A stretch of DNA of 38,592 bases from Nitrospira sp. (GTDB lineage: Bacteria; Nitrospirota; Nitrospiria; Nitrospirales; Nitrospiraceae), in contig SWDO01000001.1 in NCBI GenBank assembly GCA_005116895.1, forward strand, positions 206,196 to 244,787. Reading direction: 5' to 3'. How positions within the stretch are numbered: the stretch's first letter is position 1; each line of letters starts with the position of its first letter. Made by a program: the position numbers and the translations under genes. Shown here one piece after another: positions 1-7,386 of the stretch. Below the pieces are notes generated by a model. That model had not been told where the DNA came from. It ran no database searches and was given only the letters and a program-made list of their open reading frames with translations.

Positions 1-26
1 CCCTTTAAATAACCCCGTGTGTGGAT

Positions 27-635
27 CTAGCGGTTTGGTGCGGGGGTGTTCTGGCCAGCAGTACATGCCAGGTGTGAGGGGATCTCAAGCTGGCCGGCTG
101 AGCGGAAGCCCCAGGCGGTAGCAAGGGCTTGGCAAGTTAGGTGCCGAACGGTCTGCTCGTTACGTTCGACGCAGTGCGGGTAATGAGCGCCGCCCCGCAG
201 GACGCTTGCTCCGCGTTCCACTGAAAGGCCTCGCACATCGACCGTAATGTTGAAGCGTGTGCCACAGCTCGCTTGGATCAATGCCCCCTCCTTTAGTTCT
301 TCCCGCTCCAGGATGAGCACAAATGCGGCATTTACCTCTGCAGCAGCCACAAGCGCCACCTGGCGATCCGATGAGGGATAGGGAATCTGAGGGGGCATGA
401 GGATGTTGGAATAGTGATGAGACCGGAGCCATTCGTTAGCTACACGGGCCAGGAGCGGATCTCCCCAGATCAGGATGCGCTGCTGCGGGTTAGGCAACAG
501 CGTATGGGAGCCGTTGGTGATGGGAAAGTGGACGGCGGAGGGAGATAGTGTAGGGGAGCATCCATTCAGAATGAGCAGGGTGGAGAGCAAGTATGAGAGC
601 GTGATGGCGGAGCTGATGCGATATCGTCGTCCCAC
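27..635 (-). CDS. Hypothetical lipoprotein, 202 aa
   Basis: The protein opens with a basic stretch and a hydrophobic run ending in a lipobox (LNGC, Cys26), so it should be an envelope lipoprotein. The only upstream start is GTG at 635, without a clear ribosome binding site, so the start is uncertain. The lipobox 26 residues in fits this start well. The mature part is mixed alpha/beta in character with several Cys after residue 120, and I recognise no family. The segment around residues 45-110 (a WGDPLL motif, then a hydrophobic AAEVNAAFVLIL stretch) reads like a compact globular domain. It stands alone on its strand, 151 bp beyond the 3' end of creA. Confidence 0.65.
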   Translation of the reverse strand: MGRRYRISSAITLSYLLSTLLILNGCSPTLSPSAVHFPITNGSHTLLPNPQQRILIWGDPLLARVANEWLRSHHYSNILMPPQIPYPSSDRQVALVAAAEVNAAFVLILEREELKEGALIQASCGTRFNITVDVRGLSVERGASVLRGGAHYPHCVERNEQTVRHLTCQALATAWGFRSAGQLEIPSHLACTAGQNTPAPNR

Positions 636-786
636 AGTCTCGGATTATAACAAACAAGAAGGGTGCGGCAGGTGATTGAGATGGTAAGAGAGACTCGGTT
701 AATTGGATTCACGAGACCCAGGCCAGCTCACCACGGCCCCTCTTACTCGATGCTGAAACACGTGTAGCTAAAACGTCTCCTGGCCT

Positions 787-1254
787 CTATCGACCGGGCC
801 AGGATTGAATCGGCACGGTGGAGATGGCATTTTGTGGCGACCCTTCAATCACTCGATCGCTATAGGCAAGATAAATGTAGGTCTGGCGTTTTTTATCGAA
901 AAATCGGACAACTTGGAGGCTCTTAAAAATCAGGGACCGACTCTCACTGAACACCCGTTCTCCTTCTTTCGGCTCACTCACAACGCGAATAGGACCGACT
1001 TGACGACAGGCTAGTGAGGCATCGGAGGTTTCCTCAGCCAATCCGACCATGCCTTTCAGGCCACCTTTTTTGGATCGACTCAGATAACACGTGATGCCTT
1101 CAATTTTAGGGTCGTCAAATGCTTCCACCACAATTTTGTGATCTGGCCCCAACCATTTGAATTCCGTGTCGACACTCCCAATTTCCTCAGCCTGACTTGC
1201 CGCAACGATCATGGCGCAACAGAGCAACGTGGTCACGAAGATGGTTGTTCTCAT
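787..1254 (-). CDS. creA: CreA family periplasmic protein
   Basis: The 155-residue protein has an N-terminal signal peptide (cleavage near residue 22) followed by the CreA signature: [18 protein letters not shown], then [31 protein letters not shown] and [18 protein letters not shown]. These match the E. coli CreA protein along its whole length as I remember it. Two Cys (in ITCYLS and LACRQ) probably form a disulfide. The molecular role of CreA is unknown; in E. coli it lies beside creBCD, but no creBCD genes are present here. The ATG at 1254 has an AGGAG-type ribosome binding site 9 bases upstream. Confidence 0.95.
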   Translation of the reverse strand: MRTTIFVTTLLCCAMIVAASQAEEIGSVDTEFKWLGPDHKIVVEAFDDPKIEGITCYLSRSKKGGLKGMVGLAEETSDASLACRQVGPIRVVSEPKEGERVFSESRSLIFKSLQVVRFFDKKRQTYIYLAYSDRVIEGSPQNAISTVPIQSWPGR

Positions 1255-1548
1255 CTGTTTCTTCTCCTGTCATGGTTCAGCGTGATCTCGATGTAACGTA
1301 TATCTTGGAAATGCTCGAACGCAAGAGATTCTGATGAGGGCCGTTCTTGCACAGTGAAAGAAAGAACGGTCGAGGGAAGCTAAATCACTCTCGTAGTTTG
1401 TCCGCCGAGCATGGAATGGCCGATCAGCCTACGAAGTCACGAGAACAGCAGCCTCTCCTATTTGCTTTACCCTGATTTGTTGAGCAGTTACAGGCCGATT
1501 GAATTGACAGAGCCTCGAATCTTGCTACAGTTGAAAGACCTCTTTTCT

Positions 1549-2850
1549 ATGAAATGTCTCGATTGCGACAACGACCTTCTCAGGCTTCCAACGGCCCAAG
1601 GTCCTGATCTCGATGTCTGCCCCTCAGGCCATGGGCTGTGGCTCGATGCCGGAGAAGTTCATTGCTTCGTGGAAGATTACCTGTCCCTCAAGCAAGCAGT
1701 GGGCAGTAGTGGAGGGGTGGCGGTCCGCACGCAGACGAAATGCCCTCGATGCGCCATTCAGCTGGAATCTGAGACGATAGCCGGGACTACGATCGAAAGG
1801 TGCAATGTTTGTCAGGGATGGTGGCTTTCTCGTGGAGGCCTGACTCACCTCAACGAGAGGTACAAGGGAGCCCCTGTGACGATCCAGATCAATGAGCAAG
1901 AGCTTTATGCCCGCGCTGTTGCTCGGACGAAAATCCTCCAGCCCATCGCTGATGATCAGCTCACGCGCGGAAACGCCGCCCCAGGGAATATGTGGTTTTG
2001 GGGTCTCTTTTTTGGAATAGCGCTCGCCATCGCGGGGCTCATCTTTGTCGCTGGAATCCAGAAATTCCTCCACACCACCCGCTGGATCCGACCGCCGGAT
2101 GTCATGTTGTTCTACCTCATAGGTGGCGTTGTCGGAGGCCTCGGGCTGTTCTGGTATGGCTGGACAGTTCAGCAGCGCAAGCGCCTCATTGAAAGCATTC
2201 CGACATCGCCCATCCGTTCGCTCGCTCTTGGCTTGGTTGAAATCGGTGGACAGACAGAAGCCGAGGGTGAGCTTCTGACCTCACCGTTCAATGAACTGCC
2301 CTGCGTGTTCTACTCCTACGCGGTCGAAGAGCGGGTCCGTTCTTGGAAAAACACCCGCTGGAAAACGATTGCGAGTGGCACATCGGAACGGCCGTTTTTT
2401 GTGCGTGATGCAACCGGGCGGGTGCTCGTGGTTCCTGCTGGCGCCACATTAATCTTGCCGGACGAGCGGATTTCCAAAGCCAATTGGCTGGGACAATTGC
2501 CTCCCCTCGCTCTCGCCGGCTTACGACGATTAGGGATTGCCACTTATGGATGGATGGGCAGCAAGACCTTGCGGTGTCGGGAAGCCCTTATTAGGCAGGA
2601 CGAATCCATCTATGTCCTAGGAACTGCCCTTGCGCCTCAGGGGATGAGCCACCACATCGCCAACGAGTCCAGGCTCTTTATCGGCAACAGCCGTGACCAT
2701 GCCTTTATCATTTCCGATCGCAGTGAAAAGGACTTACTGTCCCGATTGACCTGGCGGATGTGGGCCGGTTTCCTGGGTGGGCTGGTGTGTGTGGCGGCCT
2801 GCGCGGCATTGTTCCTCAATCGATACATGAGAACCCTTGACCCCTCGTGA
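1549..2850 (+). CDS. Membrane protein with two TFIIB-type zinc ribbons and a GIDE-like domain
   Basis: I place the start at ATG 1549 (433 aa) because the zinc ribbon begins there (MKCLDCDNDL). The frame is open back to ATG 1411, giving 46 extra residues that look unstructured. In order: two zf-TFIIB-like ribbons (C3xxC6 with C24; C65xxC68 with C85xxC88), two transmembrane helices near residues 148-168 and 184-206, a GIDE (E3 ubiquitin ligase-like, Pfam PF12483) type domain around 235-330, and a C-terminal helix near 405-425. Bacterial GIDE proteins are often found beside LemA, and the next gene, 21 bp on, is lemA, so the two probably work together in the inner membrane. The biochemical role is not known; ubiquitin ligase activity should not be assumed because there is no RING finger. 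Confidence 0.8.
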   Translation: MKCLDCDNDLLRLPTAQGPDLDVCPSGHGLWLDAGEVHCFVEDYLSLKQAVGSSGGVAVRTQTKCPRCAIQLESETIAGTTIERCNVCQGWWLSRGGLTHLNERYKGAPVTIQINEQELYARAVARTKILQPIADDQLTRGNAAPGNMWFWGLFFGIALAIAGLIFVAGIQKFLHTTRWIRPPDVMLFYLIGGVVGGLGLFWYGWTVQQRKRLIESIPTSPIRSLALGLVEIGGQTEAEGELLTSPFNELPCVFYSYAVEERVRSWKNTRWKTIASGTSERPFFVRDATGRVLVVPAGATLILPDERISKANWLGQLPPLALAGLRRLGIATYGWMGSKTLRCREALIRQDESIYVLGTALAPQGMSHHIANESRLFIGNSRDHAFIISDRSEKDLLSRLTWRMWAGFLGGLVCVAACAALFLNRYMRTLDPS

Positions 2851-2871
2851 CCTTGGCAAAGGAGCATATCC

Positions 2872-3459
2872 ATGAACGGCACATTAGTCGTGGGATCGCT
2901 GTTGGGCATCGGGCTGGTTTTGCTGATTGCCTATGTAGTCGGTGTCTATAACCTGCTGGTTCGGCTGTCGAACAATATCGACAAGGCCTGGTCGAATATC
3001 GATGTCATTTTAAAACAGCAACATGACGAGCTGCCCAAGCTCGTCGAGGTGTGCAACAGTTACATGGTGCACGAACGGGAGACTCTTGAAGCCGTCATCA
3101 GAGCCCGTAATGCCTATGGCGCAAGCCGCGATATCGATGATAAGGCGAAGGCAGAAAATCAAGTTGCAGGCGCGTTAGGGCAGCTCTTCGCGGTCGCGGA
3201 ACAGTATCCGGATCTCAAGGCCAATCAAGAGTTCCTGGCGGTTCAGCAACGCATATCCGTCCTGGAAAGCACTATTGCCGATCGTCGTGAGTTCTACAAT
3301 GAGTCCGTCAACCTCTACAACATCGCCATCCAACAAATTCCAGCGGTCTGGGTCGCGCAGCAGACCAGCTATACTGCACGGCCATTGCTGACCGTTGCGG
3401 CGTCAGACAGAAAAGAAGCCCCGCTTGCGTTTGCCAATCGTATGCGCCCAGCGGCCTAA
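2872..3459 (+). CDS. lemA: LemA family protein
   Basis: The 195-residue protein has an N-terminal membrane helix (about residues 5-27) followed by the long helical LemA core: [20 protein letters not shown], then [25 protein letters not shown], the [10 protein letters not shown] region and [20 protein letters not shown]. Length and order match the family (about 185-195 aa). LemA proteins are single-pass inner membrane proteins with an outward helical bundle; their function is not settled. The gene follows the GIDE-domain gene by 21 bp and is probably in the same transcript. Its stop abuts a 5'-truncated gene remnant, so an ancient deletion ended just behind lemA. Confidence 0.92.
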   Translation: MNGTLVVGSLLGIGLVLLIAYVVGVYNLLVRLSNNIDKAWSNIDVILKQQHDELPKLVEVCNSYMVHERETLEAVIRARNAYGASRDIDDKAKAENQVAGALGQLFAVAEQYPDLKANQEFLAVQQRISVLESTIADRREFYNESVNLYNIAIQQIPAVWVAQQTSYTARPLLTVAASDRKEAPLAFANRMRPAA

Positions 3460-4250
3460 TTTTCGTCGAGCATGGTCCCGCAGAGCGGTTCAATTGTGAA
3501 GGAGAGGATGCGGCCATCTTCAAATCCACGGATCGAGGCACAACGTGGAAGGAACTCGCAGGGCTTCGCAGCGCGAAAGGCCAGCTGTGGCAACCGGGCG
3601 CAGGCGGGATGTGCCTGCACACGATCTTGCTGAACACCGGGCAGCCGGACCGCATGTTCGTCGCCATCTCAGCAGCTGGCTCATTTCGTAGCGACGATGC
3701 CGGGCAGACTTGGCGCCCCACCAACAAAGGGCTGACGTCGAAGTATGAGTTACCCGATCCGGGCGCGGATGTGGGTCACTGCGTGCACTGCATCGCGATG
3801 CATCCGTCACGTCAGAACACGCTGTTCATGCAGAAACATTGGGACGTGCTGCGCAGCGATAATGGAGGAGACTCGTGGCAGGAGATCAGCGGGAACCTGC
3901 CGAGCGACTTCGGATTCCCGATTGCCGTGCATGCCCACGAACCAAACACCGTGTACGTCGTGCCGATCAAGAGCGATTCTGAGCACTACCCACCGGAAGG
4001 CAAATTGCGCGTGTACCGCAGCAAGGTCGGTGGAAATGACTGGGAAGCACTGACGAAGGGACTACCTCAACAAGACTGCTACGTGAACATCCTGCGCGAT
4101 GCCATGGCCGTCGATCAGCTCGACCCCTGTGGCATCTACTTCGGCACAACCGGCGGGCAGGTCTATGGTTCGCCTGACAGCGGCGACAGTTGGACGCCAA
4201 TCGTGAGGGATTTGCCGTCCGTGCTGTCGGTGGAAGTCCAAACGCTGTAA
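3460..4250 (+). pseudogene. 5'-truncated BNR/sialidase-like beta-propeller protein (remnant)
   Basis: The frame shows Asp-box (BNR) repeats of the S-D-x-G-x-T/S-W kind: [10 protein letters not shown] near 3525, then [20 protein letters not shown] and [10 protein letters not shown]. This identifies the C-terminal part of a sialidase-like or WD40/YVTN-type propeller. The homologous frame runs upstream past the first ATG (3609), through [19 protein letters not shown], and reaches the lemA stop codon at 3457 without any ATG, GTG or TTG start. The N-terminal 100 or so residues are therefore missing. If ATG 3609 is used, a 213-residue fragment could still be made, but it would cut through a blade. 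In other genomes, as I recall, this protein type is followed by a MoaD/ThiS-like gene, as it is here. I infer a deletion that joined lemA to the middle of this gene. Confidence 0.75.
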
Positions 4251-4261
4251 CTTGGCGTGAA

Positions 4262-4376
4262 ACGTCGTTCGTGAAGCGCATCGGTCAAGGGTTTCATGTT
4301 TCAGGTTTTTGGTTTCTGCACAACGTGAAACTTTGAACATGAAACTTGCAACTCATAAGCGAGATACGAACGACGT
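4262..4376. repeat. 115-bp imperfect fold-back inverted repeat
   Basis: Outer arms ACGTCGTTCGT (4262-4272) and ACGAACGACGT (4366-4376) are perfect complements. Inside them GTTTCATGTT (4291 on) pairs with AACATGAAAC (4336-4345). Almost the whole gap between the sialidase remnant and the MoaD-like gene is therefore one imperfect palindrome. It could be a MITE-like element, a REP-type repeat or a transcribed hairpin. Confidence 0.7.
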
Positions 4377-4397
4377 CTCATAAACGATGGAGTACGG

Positions 4398-4694
4398 ATG
4401 GTACGCGTGATTCTTCCGCATCATTTGCGAACCTTGGCGCGGGTTGATAGCGAACTCGTATTGGACATCGCCGGTCCGGCCACAGTGGATTCGGCTCTCG
4501 ACGCCTTGGAGGCTCGTTATCCAATGCTACGGGGAACAATCCGCGACCACGTGACGAAACACCGTCGACCGTTCATCCGTTTCTTTGCCTGCGAGCAGGA
4601 TGTATCACATAAACCGACGGATACTCCCCTGCCCACTGCCGTGGCAAGCGGAACCGAACCCTTGTTGATCGTCGGTGCCATGGCCGGAGGATAG
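4398..4694 (+). CDS. MoaD/ThiS-like sulfur-carrier family protein
   Basis: The 98-residue protein has the beta-grasp pattern of the MoaD/ThiS family ([20 protein letters not shown], then [19 protein letters not shown]) and ends in Gly-Gly (VGAMAGG). That is the residue pair that is adenylated and thiocarboxylated in MoaD and ThiS, or conjugated in ubiquitin-like relatives. No MoaE, MoeB or ThiF partner is present, so the pathway cannot be stated. In many genomes a protein of this type follows the sialidase-like protein that is decayed here, so this may be a surviving half of a two-gene unit. It starts 21 bp after the 115-bp inverted repeat. Confidence 0.85.
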   Translation: MVRVILPHHLRTLARVDSELVLDIAGPATVDSALDALEARYPMLRGTIRDHVTKHRRPFIRFFACEQDVSHKPTDTPLPTAVASGTEPLLIVGAMAGG

Positions 4695-4816
4695 GAAATT
4701 GTCGTTTTCGAGTCTCCTGATCGACTAAGAGTAGAGAGACCGACACAACTATCTCCGACCGACCAAGCCTATGCTGGAGCATAGGTCGCTCATATCCAGA
4801 ACAAGGAGGAAGAACA

Positions 4817-5263
4817 ATGAGCACCAATACCATTCGCCTACACCGAGTCTTTCGCGCAACACCGGAGCGCGTCTATCGTGCATTTCTTGACGCCGATGCC
4901 ATGACCAAATGGCTGCCACCAAATGGATTTACAGGGAAGGTCCATCACATGGATGCCAAAGTCGGGGGTACATTCAGGATGTCGTTCACCAATTTCACGA
5001 CTGGCAAGAGCCATTCGTTCGGCGGCAAGTACCTTGAACTCGTGCCGCACCAACGACTCCGCTATACGGATGCGTTTGATGACCCAAACCTTCCAGGTGA
5101 CATGCACGTGACAGTGACCCTGACACAGGTATCCTGTGGAACAGAGGTGAACATCGTACAAGAGCATGTGCCTGCGGTCATTCCACCCGAGGCCTGCTAC
5201 CTCGGCTGGCAAGAATCGCTGATCCTACTGGGAAAGCTTGTCGAGGCAGAGATTCCCGAGTAA
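4817..5263 (+). CDS. SRPBCC / AHSA1-like domain protein
   Basis: The 148-residue soluble protein is a single helix-grip (START/Bet v1-like) domain of the AHSA1 subgroup. Hallmarks are HRVFRATPERVYRAFLDADA, then MTKWLPPNGFTGKVHHMDAKVGGTFRMSF and the C-terminal GWQESLILLGKLVE. These domains bind small hydrophobic ligands; no specific ligand can be read from the sequence. The AAGGAGGAAGA sequence just upstream of ATG 4817 is a strong ribosome binding site. It lies 122 bp after the MoaD-like gene and 104 bp before the DUF1579 gene, so co-transcription with either is possible but not shown. Confidence 0.9.
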   Translation: MSTNTIRLHRVFRATPERVYRAFLDADAMTKWLPPNGFTGKVHHMDAKVGGTFRMSFTNFTTGKSHSFGGKYLELVPHQRLRYTDAFDDPNLPGDMHVTVTLTQVSCGTEVNIVQEHVPAVIPPEACYLGWQESLILLGKLVEAEIPE

Positions 5264-5367
5264 CTCGACAGATGAGATGGACCTACTGTAGTGAGAGAAC
5301 TTAGGGTGAAGCAGAATTCAGGAGGATCAACTAGCACGAAGAATTAGCCAACCACAAGGAGGCCACT

Positions 5368-5958
5368 ATGCGGATCATAACGTTTGCCATCATCTCATTG
5401 TTGACCGTCTCGCCAGCGCTGGCGAAAGAGAAGAAACATGACAAACACATGGACCCCCAAGCCATGATGGAGCTCTGGAAGCAGGCCGCCACGCCTGGTG
5501 AGCCACACAAGCAATTCGCTGCCCTGGCCGGGAGCTGGGCCACTCAGACCAAGGAGTGGATGGAGCCAGGGAAACCACCGATGGAGTCCGCCGGCACCGC
5601 GGAGATGAAGATGTTGCTGGATGGACGATTTCTCTATCAGGAATACAACGGGCAGATGATGGGCCAGCCGTATAATGGTGTCGGTATCGATTCGTACGAC
5701 AATATCCGCAAGAAATACGTGACGGCCTGGATGGATTCGATGGGCACCGGCATCTTCCTCATGGAAGGCACGGCTAGCTCAGACGGCAAGACCATCACGT
5801 TGCGAGGCTCACACCCTGAACCAGGGGGAGGAAAGATGTCACATCGTGCGATCTGGAAGTTGATCGACCACAATACCCAGCAGTTCGATATGTATGGTGC
5901 GCACCACGGCCAGAAGGAAACGAAGATGATGGAGATCGTGTATACGCGGAAAGAATAA
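5368..5958 (+). CDS. Secreted DUF1579 domain protein
   Basis: The 196-residue protein has a signal peptide (cleaved after about residue 19, SPALA) and a lipocalin-like DUF1579 domain. Features are FAALAGSWATQTKEWMEPGKPP, then GTAEMKMLLDGRFLYQEYNG, YNGVGIDSYDNIRKKYVTAWMDSMGTGI and the ending MMEIVYTR. Function is unknown for the family; a periplasmic small-molecule-binding beta-barrel is the usual reading. AAGGAGG 6 bases before ATG 5368 supports the start. An inverted repeat at 5975-6066 follows closely and may end the transcript. Confidence 0.85.
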   Translation: MRIITFAIISLLTVSPALAKEKKHDKHMDPQAMMELWKQAATPGEPHKQFAALAGSWATQTKEWMEPGKPPMESAGTAEMKMLLDGRFLYQEYNGQMMGQPYNGVGIDSYDNIRKKYVTAWMDSMGTGIFLMEGTASSDGKTITLRGSHPEPGGGKMSHRAIWKLIDHNTQQFDMYGAHHGQKETKMMEIVYTRKE

Positions 5959-5974
5959 CCATTCTCGCAAGGAA

Positions 5975-6066
5975 TCGATGATCCGGCGTCAGAGCGGACG
6001 CCTCTTGAGCCGTGAACATGCTGTCCACCTAACAGGAGGTATCTCGAGCTGACATCGGATCATCGA
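5975..6066. repeat. 92-bp inverted repeat downstream of the DUF1579 gene
   Basis: The 11-base arms TCGATGATCCG (5975-5985) and CGGATCATCGA (6056-6066) are perfect complements. Pairing continues inward with two mismatches to GTC/GAC. The position behind a stop codon suggests a transcript-end structure or a MITE-like remnant. There is no U-tract. Confidence 0.55.
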
Positions 6067-6113
6067 CAGCCCAGACGCAATTGGGAAAGGAAACCAGATT
6101 TCCTATACATGTG

Positions 6114-6413
6114 TTACGCGGCAATACCACGCACCGCTTTCACTTGCCGTTCCGCCTCCAACCAGTGCTCTACATCTTTCCCATCCTGGAAGCCGCTTCG
6201 TTCATACAGGATATAGGCGAGTTCGGCAATTCGTTGATGAAGAGGCTCACATCCTTTCGCCCAATCCTCCGACCTGCCGTTTGTTGATCCGGTGGAAGAC
6301 GTTGCCCGTTGACCAGCTTGGCGGGAGCCGAGCGATTCACTAGCCTTGGATCCCGATCCATTAGGCCCAATAGTTTTGAGTTGCCTGTTTTCACCCCTCA
6401 TGCGACGCGCCAT
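6114..6413 (-). CDS. DUF2934 domain protein, 99 aa
   Basis: The C-terminal third is a DUF2934 motif: HQRIAELAYILYERSGFQDG, then KDVEHWLEAERQV. This is a short helical segment common in Nitrospira and some Proteobacteria, of unknown function. The N-terminal 55 residues are basic and low-complexity (Ser/Gly/Arg rich), probably disordered. I chose ATG 6413 because GGAGGAGGAGGATT stands directly before it. An in-frame upstream start at 6482 would add 23 residues and lacks such a site. It is divergent from the FKBP gene across a 366-bp gap. Confidence 0.75.
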   Translation of the reverse strand: MARRMRGENRQLKTIGPNGSGSKASESLGSRQAGQRATSSTGSTNGRSEDWAKGCEPLHQRIAELAYILYERSGFQDGKDVEHWLEAERQVKAVRGIAA

Positions 6414-6779
6414 AATCCTCCTCCTCCACGTGTGACATCCTCCCACATCCCGCCCTCGCCAAGGGGGCTGCCCCCTCGACACCTCATCGTTCGCATTGTA
6501 CCCAGATCAGTCAGCGATACAACATTCTTCGTGGATTTCAGAATCCAGTCCATCCAACGCAAGCACTGGTTGTCCAATCAACGACCGTCTTGTGCGTGCC
6601 GTTCCCCCCATGCTGTTCCAAGATAGAACAGTTGCGACATTGTGAGTAGCATCACGTGAGTTGATGTGGTAGCGTCACAAGTAACCCCACAACACAGTCT
6701 GGAACTGATCGCTCACCACTCGCATCTGCCGGCGACCCTTTCCAGTCTATTCACCAACTACTTCTCACAGGAGGTGCCT
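6414..6779. other. Divergent intergenic region with two dyads
   Basis: This gap separates the DUF2934 gene (minus) from the FKBP gene (plus). It holds an odd palindrome AGGGGGC-T-GCCCCCT at 6462-6476 and an operator-like dyad CTGTTC-N7-GAACAG at 6613-6631. I see no protein-coding signal; open frames here lack ribosome binding sites and family motifs. Confidence 0.4.
6613..6631. promoter_or_regulatory. Operator-like dyad CTGTTC-N7-GAACAG
   Basis: Perfect 6-base arms separated by 7 bases, 149 bp before the FKBP start. The arms recall LexA-type half-sites, but the spacing does not match the E. coli CTGT-N8-ACAG box, so the binding protein is unknown. Confidence 0.3.
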
Positions 6780-7325
6780 ATGAGACGCGTATCTATATTT
6801 TCTGCACTCTGCGGCTGGAGCGCCATTCTCTTCCTGTCTGCGGCTTGTGCCTCAGCAGGGGATGCCAAGAAAGGAGCATCGGCTATGACCGTCTCGAGCG
6901 GGAAACGGGTTTCGCTGGAATACACTCTCAAGCTGGACGATCAGTCGGTCGTCGATTCAAACGTTGGCGGGGAACTCTTGAAGGTGACTCAGGGGAAACA
7001 TGAGCTGGTTCCTGGCCTGGAGAAGGCGCTTGAGGGCATGGCGGTAGGGGAGAAAAAGAACGTCACAGTCGCGCCGACGGAAGCATACGGCACGGTCGAT
7101 CCCAAAGCCTTTCAGGAGGTGGACAAGAAATTGCTCCCGCCTGATACGGCGAAAGTAGGGACACAACTGGAGGGGACAACCGCCGATGGACGGAAGGTCT
7201 TTCCCCGGATCTCCGAAGTAAAGAACGAGACCGTCGTGCTCGACTTCAACCATCCGCTGGCCGGCAAGACACTGCACTTCGATGTCAAAGTGCTGGAGGT
7301 GGCCCAAGCCCCAGCAGCAAAATGA
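6780..7325 (+). CDS. Secreted FKBP-type peptidyl-prolyl isomerase (SlyD-like)
   Basis: I use ATG 6780 (181 aa), placed behind AGGAGGTGCCT. The longer frame from 6666 has no such site. A signal peptide with a possible lipid-type AACAS end covers about residues 1-25. The domain from residue 38 has the SlyD-like FKBP order: VSLEYTLKLDDQSVVDSNVGG, then GKHELVPGLEKALEGMAVGEKK, the AYGTVDPKAFQEVDK insert-in-flap region and FNHPLAGKTLHFDVKVLEV. It should catalyse proline isomerisation and chaperone folding in the periplasm. There is no His-rich metal tail as in E. coli SlyD. A 16-bp-stem hairpin at 7331-7366 separates it from the convergent CHAT gene. Confidence 0.92.
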   Translation: MRRVSIFSALCGWSAILFLSAACASAGDAKKGASAMTVSSGKRVSLEYTLKLDDQSVVDSNVGGELLKVTQGKHELVPGLEKALEGMAVGEKKNVTVAPTEAYGTVDPKAFQEVDKKLLPPDTAKVGTQLEGTTADGRKVFPRISEVKNETVVLDFNHPLAGKTLHFDVKVLEVAQAPAAK

Positions 7326-7330
7326 TTCAA

Positions 7331-7366
7331 TTCTCGTGCGGGGCGGGAAACCGTCCCGCACGAGAA
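7331..7366. terminator. Bidirectional hairpin between convergent genes
   Basis: TTCTCGTGCGGG pairs perfectly with CCCGCACGAGAA. The stem continues as gcgg/ccgt (one G-T pair) around a GAAA tetraloop. It sits 5 bp after the FKBP stop and 20 bp from the CHAT-gene stop. The T-rich stretch is modest and only on the minus-strand side. Confidence 0.65.
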
Positions 7367-7386
7367 CTGCTCCACTGTGTGGGAAA

